A DNA stretch of 64,000 bases from NCBI GenBank assembly GCA_963829705.1, contig CAWHJN010000001.1:248001-312000 (forward strand), in the 5' to 3' direction. The DNA comes from CAWHJN01 sp963829705. Its GTDB lineage: Bacteria; Bacteroidota; Rhodothermia; Rhodothermales; BA12. Positions 50,915 to 61,865 of the stretch are shown here, one piece after another (within the stretch, counting starts at the first letter, position 1; each line of letters opens with the position of its first letter). Below the pieces are notes generated by a model. The model saw only the letters and a program-made list of their open reading frames with translations, was not told the origin of the DNA and searched no databases. Both the position numbers and the translations under genes were made by a program.

Positions 50915-51976
50915 TTGCCAGGCGAGGCGGAGACGCCCGGCATCCGGCACAACGTAGCCGTGCTCGGCGCCGGAAGCTGGGGCACAGCACTGGCGGTGAG
51001 CCTGGCGCGGGCCGGGCGCTACGTCCACCTGTGGACCCGCCGACCCGCGCACGCCCGGACGCTCCGCGAAACGCGCACCAACGCCGACTACCTGCCGGGC
51101 GTCCACCTGCCGCCCAACGTCGACGTCAGCGCCGACCTCGACGCCGCCATCGAGGGAGCCGACCTGTGGCTGTTCTGCACCCCGTCGCAGTCGGTGCGGA
51201 GCGTGGCCGAGAAGCTGGTGGGACGCGCCGACGAACACCTGATCGTCTTCAGCGCTGCCAAGGGCATCGAAACAGACACGCTCCTGACGACGACGCAGGT
51301 CCTCTCGGACGTGCTCCGCAACGTGCCGCGCGAGCGAATGGGCGTGCTCTATGGGCCGTCGCACGCCGAGGAGCTGGCGCAGGATCAGCCCACGACGGTC
51401 GTGGCCTCGGGCTACGACATTCGCATTGCCCGTGAAGTGCAGCACACGTTCATGACGCCCGCGCTGCGTGTTTACGTCAACGACGACGTGATCGGCGTGG
51501 AGGTCGGCGGGTCGGTCAAGAACGTGCTCGCCATCGCCGCCGGCATCTCCGACGGCGTCGGTGCGGGTGACAACGCCAAGGCCGCCCTCGTCACCCGCGG
51601 CATCGCCGAGATCCGTCGGCTGGGCCTGGCGATGGGCGCGCGCGCGACGACCTTCGCGGGCCTGACGGGCATCGGTGACCTCGTGGTGACGTGCATGAGC
51701 CGCCACAGCCGCAACCGGCATCTGGGCGAGCAGATCGGGCGAGGGTACACGCTCGAACAGGCGCAGGCCGAGATGAACATGGTGGCCGAGGGCGTCGCCA
51801 CGACGGCCTCCGTCCACGCCCTCGCGCAACGCCACGGCATCGAGATGCCCATCGCCGAAGCGGTCTACCAGATTCTCTTCGAGCAGAAACCACCCCAGGT
51901 GGCGCTGCGCGAGTTGATGGAGCGCGCGCCCAAACACGAAGACTGGCTGCCAGACGAGTTGCAAGACTTCGACTGA
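50915..51976 (+). CDS. gpsA: NAD(P)-dependent glycerol-3-phosphate dehydrogenase
   Basis: 353 residues from TTG 50915, the only usable start that leaves the Rossmann motif VAVLGAGSWGTALAVSLA (~14-31) intact. It reduces dihydroxyacetone phosphate to glycerol-3-phosphate. Further landmarks: NADYLPGVHLPPNV, VFSAAKGIETD, LYGPSHAEELA, EVGGSVKNVLAIAAGISDG with the catalytic Lys, GLTGIGDLVVTCMSRHSRNR and IEMPIAEAVYQILF. It is 10 nt after plsY; the pair supplies and uses glycerol-3-phosphate for lipids. Confidence 0.95.
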   Translation: MPGEAETPGIRHNVAVLGAGSWGTALAVSLARAGRYVHLWTRRPAHARTLRETRTNADYLPGVHLPPNVDVSADLDAAIEGADLWLFCTPSQSVRSVAEKLVGRADEHLIVFSAAKGIETDTLLTTTQVLSDVLRNVPRERMGVLYGPSHAEELAQDQPTTVVASGYDIRIAREVQHTFMTPALRVYVNDDVIGVEVGGSVKNVLAIAAGISDGVGAGDNAKAALVTRGIAEIRRLGLAMGARATTFAGLTGIGDLVVTCMSRHSRNRHLGEQIGRGYTLEQAQAEMNMVAEGVATTASVHALAQRHGIEMPIAEAVYQILFEQKPPQVALRELMERAPKHEDWLPDELQDFD

Positions 51977-52044
51977 GATCGAGCGTCGCGCCACGAACGC
52001 AGCGCCCGTTGCGGCGTACACCGGGCGAAGATGTGTACCTGCCC

Positions 52045-52704
52045 ATGACGCTCAGAGAACTGACGCAGCGCGCCTCGGCAGGCGAGGGCCTCACGCTCGA
52101 ATTCAAGAAGCGCGTGCCCTCGCCGGAGCGCCTCGCCAAAGAAGTGATCGCCCTCGCCAACACCGTCGGCGGGTATGTGCTCATCGGGGTGGACGACGAC
52201 GCCACTGTCACCGGGTTGCGCGACGCCATCGAGGAAGAGTTCGCGCTTCGCGAAGCTCTCGACGCCCACTGCGACCCGCCCATTGCCTTCGACACCGAGC
52301 GCGTGCCGCTTTCGCGCAAACGCGACGTGCTCGTCGTCCACGTCCCCGCCTCGCCCGACCGCCCGCATTACCTCGTCGGCGTGGAAGGCGTGAAGCCCAC
52401 CGCCTACGTCCGCGTCGCCGACATGAGCGTGGAGGCGTCCCGTGAGGCCGTCCGCCTGATGCGCCACCGGGCCGATGGACCGGGCGTGCAGTTCACCTTC
52501 GGCGACCGCGAGCGGCTGCTCATGCGCTACCTCGACGAGTACGGCCACATCACCGTCGCGCAGTTCGCGCGCGTCGCCAACGTGCCTGTCAAATCCGCCT
52601 CGCAAACGCTCGTGCTGCTCACCCGCGCCCGCCTGCTGCTCCATCACCCGCACCCGCAGGAGGACTATTTCTCGATGGTCAACGGCCAGAACGGGGAACG
52701 CTGA
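52045..52704 (+). CDS. AlbA_2 (divergent AAA_4) DNA-binding domain protein
   Basis: 219 residues. N-terminal AlbA_2/Schlafen-type domain at ~1-140: EGLTLEFKKRVPSPERLAKEVIALANTVGGYVLIGVDDDATVTGL, later VLVVHVPASPDRPHYL. C-terminal winged helix at ~155-205 (LLMRYLDEYGHITVAQFARVANVPVKSASQTLVLLTRARLL). Usually annotated as a putative DNA-binding transcriptional regulator. Short members like this lack the helicase or nuclease parts of larger Schlafen proteins. No defence genes are nearby. Confidence 0.82.
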   Translation: MTLRELTQRASAGEGLTLEFKKRVPSPERLAKEVIALANTVGGYVLIGVDDDATVTGLRDAIEEEFALREALDAHCDPPIAFDTERVPLSRKRDVLVVHVPASPDRPHYLVGVEGVKPTAYVRVADMSVEASREAVRLMRHRADGPGVQFTFGDRERLLMRYLDEYGHITVAQFARVANVPVKSASQTLVLLTRARLLLHHPHPQEDYFSMVNGQNGER

Positions 52705-52778
52705 CCGTGGTGACACATAGGTGGCACATACACCCGCGTAGCTTCCTCATCCTTCGCCTCCGCCTCGCCTGAACGCAG

Positions 52779-52809
52779 TTTGAAACCTCTGGCGCGGGCG
52801 ATACCTTGC
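52779..52809 (+). promoter_or_regulatory. Bacteroidota-type promoter of parC
   Basis: TTTG (52779-52782), 19 nt, TACCTTGC (52802-52809). Full -33 box and six of eight bases of the downstream box (TAnnTTTG). It is 40 nt before the parC start codon. Confidence 0.6.
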
Positions 52810-52849
52810 GTGCGCTTCCGAGCCTTTTTCTGCGCCTTTCCTCCTGCCC

Positions 52850-55168
<2,319 letters not shown>

Positions 55169-55245
55169 CGGGCTTATAGAGGCGCAGAATTCTGTGTCCC
55201 CCTCCACCCTTGAATCACCAACAGGGCGCTACGAAGTGCGCTCCT

Positions 55246-55265
55246 ACTCGACACTCGCAACTCCC
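55246..55265 (+). repeat. Short heptamer array abutting the parE start codon
   Basis: Three 7-nt units ACTCGAC, ACTCGCA and ACTCCCA; the last A is the A of ATG 55266. Confidence 0.5.
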
Positions 55266-57191
55266 ATGTCCTACACTGGCCAAGACATTCAGGTACTCGA
55301 AGGGCTCGAACCCGTGCGGAAGCGCCCCGGGATGTACATCGGCGGTACGGGTAAGCCGGGCCTGCATCACCTGTTGTGGGAGATCGTGGACAACGCCGTG
55401 GACGAGGCCACGAACGGCTTTGCGACGCTCATCGACGTGACGCTCCACAAAGACCGGCAGAGCGTGACGGTGGGCGACAACGGACGCGGGATGCCCGTGG
55501 ACATACACCCGACGAAGAAAATCCCCACGCTCGAACTCATCCTGACGACCCTACACTCGGGGGGTAAATTCGACCACGGCAGCTACGTCACCTCGGGCGG
55601 CTTGCACGGTGTCGGCTCGTCGGTCGTCAACGCGCTGTCGTCTGAACTCGTCGCCACCGTCAAGCGCGACGGCAACACCTACGAGCAGCAGTTTTCGCGC
55701 GGCGTGCCCATTTCGAAGCTCAAAACCGTCAGCAAGAACACGCGCGGCACGGGCACGATCATCTTTTTCCGGCCCGACCCCGAGATTTTCGAGACGACGG
55801 AATTCGACGCCGACACGATCCGCGAGAACCTCGAAGTCAAGACCTACCTCAACGGGCGGCTCCGCATCGTTTTTCGGAACGAGGCTGATGGCACGCGGCA
55901 GGAGTTCGTCCACGAAGGCGGCATCACCGAGTACCTCGGCGCGCTGGTCCACGCCGACAAAGCGCGGCCCGTCCACGCGGATCCCTTCACGCTCGTGCAG
56001 GACGAACTGCGCGACGGCAGCCGCATCGAGGTGGTGATGCAGTGGACGGAAGCGCCGCGCGAGATTATCAAGTCGTTCGTCAACGGCATCCCCACGCGCG
56101 ACGGCGGCACGCACGAGCAGGGCCTCAAAGACGCCGTGCGCTCTGCCGTGCGGGCCTATATGGACACGCACGACCTGCTTCCCAAAAACCTCGACATCTC
56201 CGCCGACGACGTGCGCGAGGGGATGTACTGCATCGTCAACCTGTTCCTCGTCGATCCGCAGTTTCAGGGGCAAACGAAGGAAAAGCTGAACAACCCCGAA
56301 GCGCGGTCGCTGGTGGCGAGCGCGGTCCGCCTGGAGTTCGAGCAATACTTGAACGCGCACCCTACGACGGGCGAGGCCATCGTCACGCGCGTCATCCAGG
56401 CAGCGCGGGCGCGGCACGCGAGCCGGGCAGCGGTGCGCGAAGTCCGGCGCAAGTCGAGCGTGTCGCACCGTCTCAACCTGCCCGGCAAACTCGCCGACTG
56501 CTCCTCGACCGACCCCGGCGACAGCGAACTCTTTATCGTCGAGGGCGACTCGGCAGGCGGCTCGGCCAAGCAGGGGCGCGACCGCAAGCACCAGGCGATC
56601 TTGCCACTGCGCGGGAAAGTCCTGAATGCCGAACAGGCGACGGCGCGCAAAGTGCTCGAAAACAAGGAGTTGTCGAACATCGTGCAGGCGCTCGGCTGCG
56701 GCATGGGCGACACGCTCGATTTGTCGAAACTGCGTTACCACAAGGTCATCCTGCTGATGGACGCCGACAGCGACGGCGCGCACATCGCCACGCTGCTGCT
56801 GACGTTTTTCTACCGCTACCTGCGCCCGCTCATCGACGGCGGGTACGTTTACGTCGCGCAGCCGCCGTTGTACCGCATCGAGTCGGGCAAAGAGACCTTC
56901 TGGGCGCTCGACGACGCCGACCGCGACCGCATCGTCAAATCCATCCGCAGGGGGCGCAAAAACGCGACGTTCGAGATTCAGCGCTTCAAGGGCCTGGGCG
57001 AGATGATGCCGGCCACGCTCCACGAAACCACGCTCGACCCCGACAAGCGACGCCTGTTGCAGGTTGCCATCGCCGACGACGAGCGCCTCGTGACGGAAAA
57101 CCTGATGAGCGACCTGATGGGCCGCGACGCCTCGGCGCGCTACCGCTTCATCATGGAGCACGCCCGAGAGGTACAGGAATTGGACGTGTAG
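55266..57191 (+). CDS. parE: Type IIA DNA topoisomerase subunit B (topoisomerase IV ParE-like)
   Basis: 641 residues. GHKL ATPase ~1-200: LEGLEPVRKRPGMYIGG, EIVDNAVDEATNGF (Asn for Mg2+), VGDNGRGMPVDIH and GGLHGVGSSVVNAL. Transducer: VNGIPTRDGGTHEQG. TOPRIM: ELFIVEGDSAGGSAKQGRD, LPLRGKVLNAEQA and ILLMDADSDGAHIATLLL. C-terminal FKGLGEMMPATLHETTLDP. The ~640 length fits both GyrB and ParE of this phylum; naming follows the adjacent A subunit. ATG 55266 is preferred over a start 24 codons upstream because MSYTGQDIQVLEGLEPVR is the family N-terminus. Confidence 0.9.
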   Translation: MSYTGQDIQVLEGLEPVRKRPGMYIGGTGKPGLHHLLWEIVDNAVDEATNGFATLIDVTLHKDRQSVTVGDNGRGMPVDIHPTKKIPTLELILTTLHSGGKFDHGSYVTSGGLHGVGSSVVNALSSELVATVKRDGNTYEQQFSRGVPISKLKTVSKNTRGTGTIIFFRPDPEIFETTEFDADTIRENLEVKTYLNGRLRIVFRNEADGTRQEFVHEGGITEYLGALVHADKARPVHADPFTLVQDELRDGSRIEVVMQWTEAPREIIKSFVNGIPTRDGGTHEQGLKDAVRSAVRAYMDTHDLLPKNLDISADDVREGMYCIVNLFLVDPQFQGQTKEKLNNPEARSLVASAVRLEFEQYLNAHPTTGEAIVTRVIQAARARHASRAAVREVRRKSSVSHRLNLPGKLADCSSTDPGDSELFIVEGDSAGGSAKQGRDRKHQAILPLRGKVLNAEQATARKVLENKELSNIVQALGCGMGDTLDLSKLRYHKVILLMDADSDGAHIATLLLTFFYRYLRPLIDGGYVYVAQPPLYRIESGKETFWALDDADRDRIVKSIRRGRKNATFEIQRFKGLGEMMPATLHETTLDPDKRRLLQVAIADDERLVTENLMSDLMGRDASARYRFIMEHAREVQELDV

Positions 57192-57206
57192 CGCGAGACA
57201 CGGGCA

Positions 57207-57262
57207 GGTACCGGGTACGCAGTACCGCCGGATCGAGCACCTACCCGTTTACCGCACACCTC
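57207..57262 (+). repeat. Heptamer array, 8 units, between parE and the M15 gene
   Basis: Eight consecutive 7-nt units: GGTACCG, GGTACGC, then AGTACCG and CCGGATC, followed by GAGCACC, TACCCGT, TTACCGC and ACACCTC. The unit drifts along the array. It fills most of the gap between two convergent stop codons. Confidence 0.5.
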
Positions 57263-57278
57263 GTCACGCGCCAGCGCG

Positions 57279-58349
57279 CTACCACCGGGCGGGCGTGCCG
57301 CGCGTGTCCACGTGGATGAACGGGCCGCGGTGCGGGGCGGGGGCGTAGATGCCCAGCCCGCCCACGAGCGGCGCGTACCACGGCGCGGCGCGCTCTGCCT
57401 CCACGATGGACGCCAGTACCTCAGCATCCGCCACGGTGATGCGGCCGTCGCCATCGAGGTCGTCCATCTGCCCGTCGTCGTCGTCGTCCACGTAGATGTC
57501 GGCGGCGTCGCCGTAGAGGTGGCGGCTGCTGGAGGTCGTGTTCCCGATGGCTTTGTTGTAGGCGGGTGTGCGGTAGCCGCTGAGGACGGCAAACGTCGAG
57601 GCGTCGATCCCGGCTTCGTTGACGGCGAGGAGCAGCTTTTCGAGCTTGAGCAGCAGCCGGGCATCGAGCACGAGGTACTTGGGATAGTCGGAGGCCTGCT
57701 TGCCCACGAACTGCCTGAGCGTGAAGTGTGGACTCACGCGGGCGTCGAGCACGTCAGGGGTAACGCGGACGAACCACTCGGGGCGCGCGAATCGCGGGTT
57801 GCCGTTGAGCGGCTTTGCCTGGTAGTCGCCGATGAGGTAGCCGTTGAGTTGGTCTGTCCGATGGTCAAAAGGCACCTGCACGAAGGCGTTGAGGGTAAGG
57901 GTTTCGCCGGAGGTGCGGTCGGTGATGGTGACGGGGTAGCGTCCCGGTGCGGCAGGCGGTGTCCACTGCCAGCGGTCGGCGGCATCTTTGCCGAGCGTAC
58001 CTGCGGCGGCCTCGACGGTCCAGTTGCCGCTCGTGCCCAGTTGCGGAGCAAGCACGATGGGCTCGCCGGGGCGGGCCATCAGCGCGAACGTCTTGTACGG
58101 CACGAGGACGTCGCCCGCGAGCACCGCGAAGCCTGCTGCGCCAGGGTCGAACCCGTCAGGCGTAGCGGGAAGGGCCGGTTCGGTGAGCGAGTCGGGGACG
58201 GCTTCGACACCGGCGGCTTCCTGCCGGGTGGGATAAACAACGGTCAGGACGACGACAGCGACGAGCAGCACGGCCACCACGGCGATGGCGGTGGCTCGCA
58301 CCCACGGCTTGCGAGGGCGAACCTCGACATTGGAATCAGACCTCTGCAT
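57279..58349 (-). CDS. M15-type (D-Ala-D-Ala) peptidase with EF-hand-like insert
   Basis: 356 residues from ATG 58349. One membrane anchor at ~18-37 (ATAIAVVAVLLVAVVVLTVVY), an Ig-like linker (~85-160) and a C-terminal zinc peptidase of the M15/DUF882 type: SPHFTLRQFVGKQ, TFAVLSGYRTPAYNKAIG, SSRHLYGDAADIYV (first His and Asp ligands) and FIHVDTRG (last His). Between these motifs lies VDDDDDGQMDDLDGDGRITVADAEVL, a dockerin/EF-hand-like calcium loop. It should cleave peptidoglycan peptides or bind them. It overlaps the L,D-transpeptidase gene by 14 nt. Confidence 0.85.
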   Translation of the reverse strand: MQRSDSNVEVRPRKPWVRATAIAVVAVLLVAVVVLTVVYPTRQEAAGVEAVPDSLTEPALPATPDGFDPGAAGFAVLAGDVLVPYKTFALMARPGEPIVLAPQLGTSGNWTVEAAAGTLGKDAADRWQWTPPAAPGRYPVTITDRTSGETLTLNAFVQVPFDHRTDQLNGYLIGDYQAKPLNGNPRFARPEWFVRVTPDVLDARVSPHFTLRQFVGKQASDYPKYLVLDARLLLKLEKLLLAVNEAGIDASTFAVLSGYRTPAYNKAIGNTTSSSRHLYGDAADIYVDDDDDGQMDDLDGDGRITVADAEVLASIVEAERAAPWYAPLVGGLGIYAPAPHRGPFIHVDTRGTPARW

Positions 58350-59550
58350 ACTCGTCGTAGATGTCTTCGAGGAAATGCACGGCACCCGAGTCGTCAGCGA
58401 AAACGAGCAGGTAGACGATGTAGACAGGAATCTTCTCGTCGAGCACGACCTTTTGCCGCTCGCCCGACGTCATCGCGTCGCGCACGCGGGGTTCGTCCCA
58501 GCCCTGCGGTCCGAGCACCCACGCGCCCAGTTCGGCGGGGCGCTCGACGCGGATGCAACCGTGGCTGAAGGCGCGCGTGGCTTCGTCGAAAAGCTGGTCG
58601 GCGGGCGTGTCGTGGAGGTAGACGGCGTACTGGTTGGGAAAGATGAATTTGACGAGCCCGAGGGCGTTGCTCGTCCCGCCACGCTGCCGGATGCGGAGGC
58701 TGCCGCGCGCGACGCGGTCGAGGTTGGCCGCCGTCATGTCGTACACCGTCGCGTCGGGGTCGTAGCTGCTGACGATCTCGAAGTTTTTGTCGCGCAGCGC
58801 CGCCGTGCCCTGTGGCACGAGTTCGTCGCGGGCGATGCTGGGCGGCACGTTCCAGTACGGGCGGAAGATGACGTGCTCCATCTCGTCGTGGAACAGCGGT
58901 GTGGCGCGGCCATCGTAGGCAGCCCCCACGACGACGCCCATCTCCAGCGCCTCGCGCCCGCTGTCGAAGGCACGCAGCCGGTACTCGGGGACATTGACGA
59001 GCACGTAGCGCGCCTCCGGCCCGGTGGGGAAGTCCGGTAGACTGTCCCAGTGGTCGAGTGCCGCTTCGATCTGCGCGACGCGCCGCGCGGCAGGCACGTT
59101 GAGGGCCGCGCGCGTGTTACCGCCGAGCAGGCTGTCCACGGCGAGGCCGTGGCGCTGCTGGAAGCGCGCGAGGGCGGCGGCGAGGGCGGCGTCGTAGACC
59201 GGCCCCTGGGGCGCGGCATCGCCCAGTTCCTCCGTCGCGGCGAGCCGCTCGCGAAGCGCCCCGACCTGATCTATTGCTGTGTCGCCAGGCTCGACGAGGT
59301 CGCCCTCCGGCACCGTCGTCCAGCCGCCCGCGTCGGCGAGTTTTCGGTATCGGTCGAGGGCGTCGCGCAGCCGTTCTCTTGCGGCAGCCATCGCATCCGC
59401 CGACGTGCCTGCCTCGGAGGCTTCCGGCGACGGTGCCTCGGGCGGCGCGGCCGACTCGGATGTCGTTGGTGTGGGCGGTGGTGCAGCAGGCGGCGCGTCG
59501 GCGCAGGCGGTGGAAAAAAGCAGGAGAAACGCGAACAGGTACAAACGCAC
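58336..59550 (-). CDS. L,D-transpeptidase (YcbB-like), lipoprotein
   Basis: 404 residues. GTG 59550 gives lipoprotein signal MRLYLFAFLLLFSTAC. Residues ~55-150 hold a helical region ending in a peptidoglycan-binding repeat (ALARFQQRHGLAVDSLLGGNTRAALN). The YkuD domain follows: RYVLVNVPEYRLRAFD, EMGVVVGAAYDGRATPLFHDEMEHVIFRPYWNVPPSIA, LGLVKFIFPNQYAVYLHDTP and the catalytic FSHGCIRVERPAEL (His, Cys, Arg). It makes 3-3 crosslinks in the cell wall or links proteins to it. Translationally coupled to the M15 gene downstream. Confidence 0.92.
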   Translation of the reverse strand: MRLYLFAFLLLFSTACADAPPAAPPPTPTTSESAAPPEAPSPEASEAGTSADAMAAARERLRDALDRYRKLADAGGWTTVPEGDLVEPGDTAIDQVGALRERLAATEELGDAAPQGPVYDAALAAALARFQQRHGLAVDSLLGGNTRAALNVPAARRVAQIEAALDHWDSLPDFPTGPEARYVLVNVPEYRLRAFDSGREALEMGVVVGAAYDGRATPLFHDEMEHVIFRPYWNVPPSIARDELVPQGTAALRDKNFEIVSSYDPDATVYDMTAANLDRVARGSLRIRQRGGTSNALGLVKFIFPNQYAVYLHDTPADQLFDEATRAFSHGCIRVERPAELGAWVLGPQGWDEPRVRDAMTSGERQKVVLDEKIPVYIVYLLVFADDSGAVHFLEDIYDEYAEV

Positions 59551-59693
59551 GAAAAACAGGTAGATGGTGGAGGTCTCCTGTTTATGCGGGCGCCGCGAGC
59601 GTGATCCTGACAAGGCCCCACGCTCCGCGCCACGATCCTGTCTGTTCTGGCCAGCAAACGCATCGTGCAGTTACGTGCGTCCCGTCTTTTTCC

Positions 59694-60395
59694 TCAGGCG
59701 GAGAAATACGTCTCCAACTCGTGCAAACTCGCCTCCGACGTGGGTACGTCGCGCACGATGGTGCCGTCTTCGATGAGCACGATGCGGCTGCACACTTCGG
59801 TGACGTGGTGCAAATCGTGCGACGAGACGAGCAGGGTGTTGCCGAGGTCGCGCGACTGCTGCTGCAACAGGTTGCGCAGGCGAAGCTGCGAGCCGGGGTC
59901 GAGGTTGGCGAACGGCTCGTCGAGCACGAGCAGGCGCGGCGCGGCGAGGAGCGCGGCCACGATGCCGACTTTCTTCTGGTTGCCCAGCGACAAGTCGCGG
60001 ATGTACGGCGCTTTGCGCTGGGCCACACTGGCATCCAGAAAGCCCTGGAAAAACGGCAGGAACGCCTCTACTTCCTCCGCCGTGCGCCCGTACAGGGAGC
60101 CGACGTACTGCCAGAATTCGAAGGGCGTCAGGAAATCGAGCAGGAAGCTCCTATCGAGAAACGATGCCGTGTCGGCGCGCCAGCCGCTCGTCGTCGCCAC
60201 GGGCGCGCCGCCGATCTTCACGACGCCATCGGTGGGCACGTCGAGGTCAAGAAGCTGGCGGATGAAAGTCGTCTTGCCCGCGCCGTTGTTGCCCACGAGG
60301 CCGACGCACTCGCCCTCCCAGATCGTCAGCGCGGGCACGCGCAGGTGGAAACGGTCGCCGTTCTGCTTGTGCAGCCCCTCGATGTCGATACGCAT
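59694..60395 (-). CDS. ABC transporter ATP-binding protein (with DUF5687 permease)
   Basis: 233 residues. Walker A GNNGAGKTTF, Walker B RLLVLDEPFANLD, His loop LLVSSHDLHHV; the signature is LSLGNQKKVGI rather than LSGGQ, typical of exporter-like ATPases of the GldA/NatA/CcmA group. ATG 60395 sets MRIDIEGLHKQNG. It is 5 nt after the gene for the large membrane protein and must be its ATPase. No substrate is evident. Confidence 0.9.
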   Translation of the reverse strand: MRIDIEGLHKQNGDRFHLRVPALTIWEGECVGLVGNNGAGKTTFIRQLLDLDVPTDGVVKIGGAPVATTSGWRADTASFLDRSFLLDFLTPFEFWQYVGSLYGRTAEEVEAFLPFFQGFLDASVAQRKAPYIRDLSLGNQKKVGIVAALLAAPRLLVLDEPFANLDPGSQLRLRNLLQQQSRDLGNTLLVSSHDLHHVTEVCSRIVLIEDGTIVRDVPTSEASLHELETYFSA

Positions 60396-60400
60396 ACTAC

Positions 60401-61861
60401 TCAGTGAGCGCCCGCCCGGAACGCCCGTGCCATCTCGTGGCGGGCGCGGCTGAGGCGGAGCGCGATGGGGTGGAGGAGGAGGAGCGTCGCGCCGATGCCC
60501 GCGAGGCCCAGCACCGCGATGAGCATCGGCGCGGCCTGGGGCACACCGAGCGTCAGTGCAAACGGCGGGATGATGAGCAGGAGGGACCACGCCATGTGCT
60601 TGAACGAGACGCCTTGGTAGTTGAAGAGCGAACTCCGTTCGAGCGTGATCGCGTCGCGGTTGCCGAGGGCGAGCCACAGCACGAAGGGCACGCAGATACC
60701 CGCGTTGTAGAACATCATCGCCGCGTGGACGCCCACGAAGCCGGGTGCCCAGATCAGGAAAAACGGCAGCGCGACGAGGAACAGGCACACGCACGAAAGC
60801 TGGAGCAGCAGCACCTTGCTCGTGACGAGATGGACGGGAAGCGTGGGTCGCGCCAGGATGCCGTCGAAAAAGGCGCTTTCCCAGCCGAACATCAGCGGCC
60901 CGTAGTTGAGCGCGAACATGCCACTGGACATGAAGCCGATGAGGACGGCGACGGTGAGGCTCGGTGATCCGCCGCGCAGGATCAGGACGGTATACACCGT
61001 CGAGAACGCCAGCGAGATGAGCACAAACTGGCGCGGGCGCTTGTGCCGCAGAATGAGCGCCAGTTCGAGGCGCAACAGGTTATACACGGGCGTGGCCACG
61101 CCAAACGACAACTCGGGCGCGACGGTCCGGCTCGCCCGCGCCTGCACGACGAGGCGGCGCTCCAGATGCCGCGTGACGGCGAAGCCGAGCGCGCCGATGC
61201 CCACCCACAGCGCCGCCAGCGCCGCCACGTTTCCCATCGACAGCGCCGAGAAAAGCGTCCATACCGACACCATCGCCACGTTTGGGCCGCGCCACGCATC
61301 GAGCGCCAGCGCTCCGCCGATCACCGCGCACAGCAGCAGAAACCGCAAAGGCTGCGCCCCCAGCACCGCCCGCAGGTACGTGTTGAGGAGGTCGAGGGCG
61401 ACGAGCACCGCCGCGAAACCCCCGAGCCAGCACAGCGCGCCCACCCCTCCGCCCGCGTGCGTCACCGTCCTGAGGGCGAAGGCCGCAGCGAAGCACATCG
61501 GCAGCGCGTTGTGCAGACTCAGAGAGGGGCTGAGAGCAAAAAAGCGCGCCAGCCGTGCCCGGCGGATCGGCAGCCCCAGGTACGGCGTCACGTCGCGCAG
61601 CGGCGGGCGCTGAAACAGGAAACGCAGCACGAGCAGCACCAGCGCCGCGCCGGGCACCAGGCTGTTGACGATGCCGAGCGCGCTCCGTCCCGGCGCGTAG
61701 TCGAGCGCCAGGATCTCTGCGCCGAGGCCCAGAAATACCGCCCCCACGACCGCGTACGTCAGCATCAGCCCGCCGAGGAGGACGGCGAGCCAGAACAGAC
61801 GAGGGCGCGGCGCGCGCCATCGGCGCTGCCACTGGTGGCGGAAGAGGGCGAGGTACGGCAT
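60401..61861 (-). CDS. DUF5687 family ABC-type membrane protein
   Basis: 486 residues from ATG 61861 (MPYLALFRHQWQRRWR), about twelve hydrophobic helices. The pattern (RHQWQRRWRAPRPRLFW start, LVPGAALVLLVLRFLFQRPPLRDVTPYLGLPIRRARL, then a second bundle from LLRLELALILRHKRPRQF) fits DUF5687, a Bacteroidota family encoded beside ABC ATPases. It likely forms the membrane channel with the following ATPase. It is 4 nt after the RNase R stop, so the three genes may be one transcript. Confidence 0.85.
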   Translation of the reverse strand: MPYLALFRHQWQRRWRAPRPRLFWLAVLLGGLMLTYAVVGAVFLGLGAEILALDYAPGRSALGIVNSLVPGAALVLLVLRFLFQRPPLRDVTPYLGLPIRRARLARFFALSPSLSLHNALPMCFAAAFALRTVTHAGGGVGALCWLGGFAAVLVALDLLNTYLRAVLGAQPLRFLLLCAVIGGALALDAWRGPNVAMVSVWTLFSALSMGNVAALAALWVGIGALGFAVTRHLERRLVVQARASRTVAPELSFGVATPVYNLLRLELALILRHKRPRQFVLISLAFSTVYTVLILRGGSPSLTVAVLIGFMSSGMFALNYGPLMFGWESAFFDGILARPTLPVHLVTSKVLLLQLSCVCLFLVALPFFLIWAPGFVGVHAAMMFYNAGICVPFVLWLALGNRDAITLERSSLFNYQGVSFKHMAWSLLLIIPPFALTLGVPQAAPMLIAVLGLAGIGATLLLLHPIALRLSRARHEMARAFRAGAH

Positions 61862-61865
61862 TGCC

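Noticed and set aside
52045..52704. AlbA_2 protein as part of an anti-phage defence island
   Set aside because: It is isolated between gpsA and parC; no nuclease, methylase, TIR or other defence gene is near.
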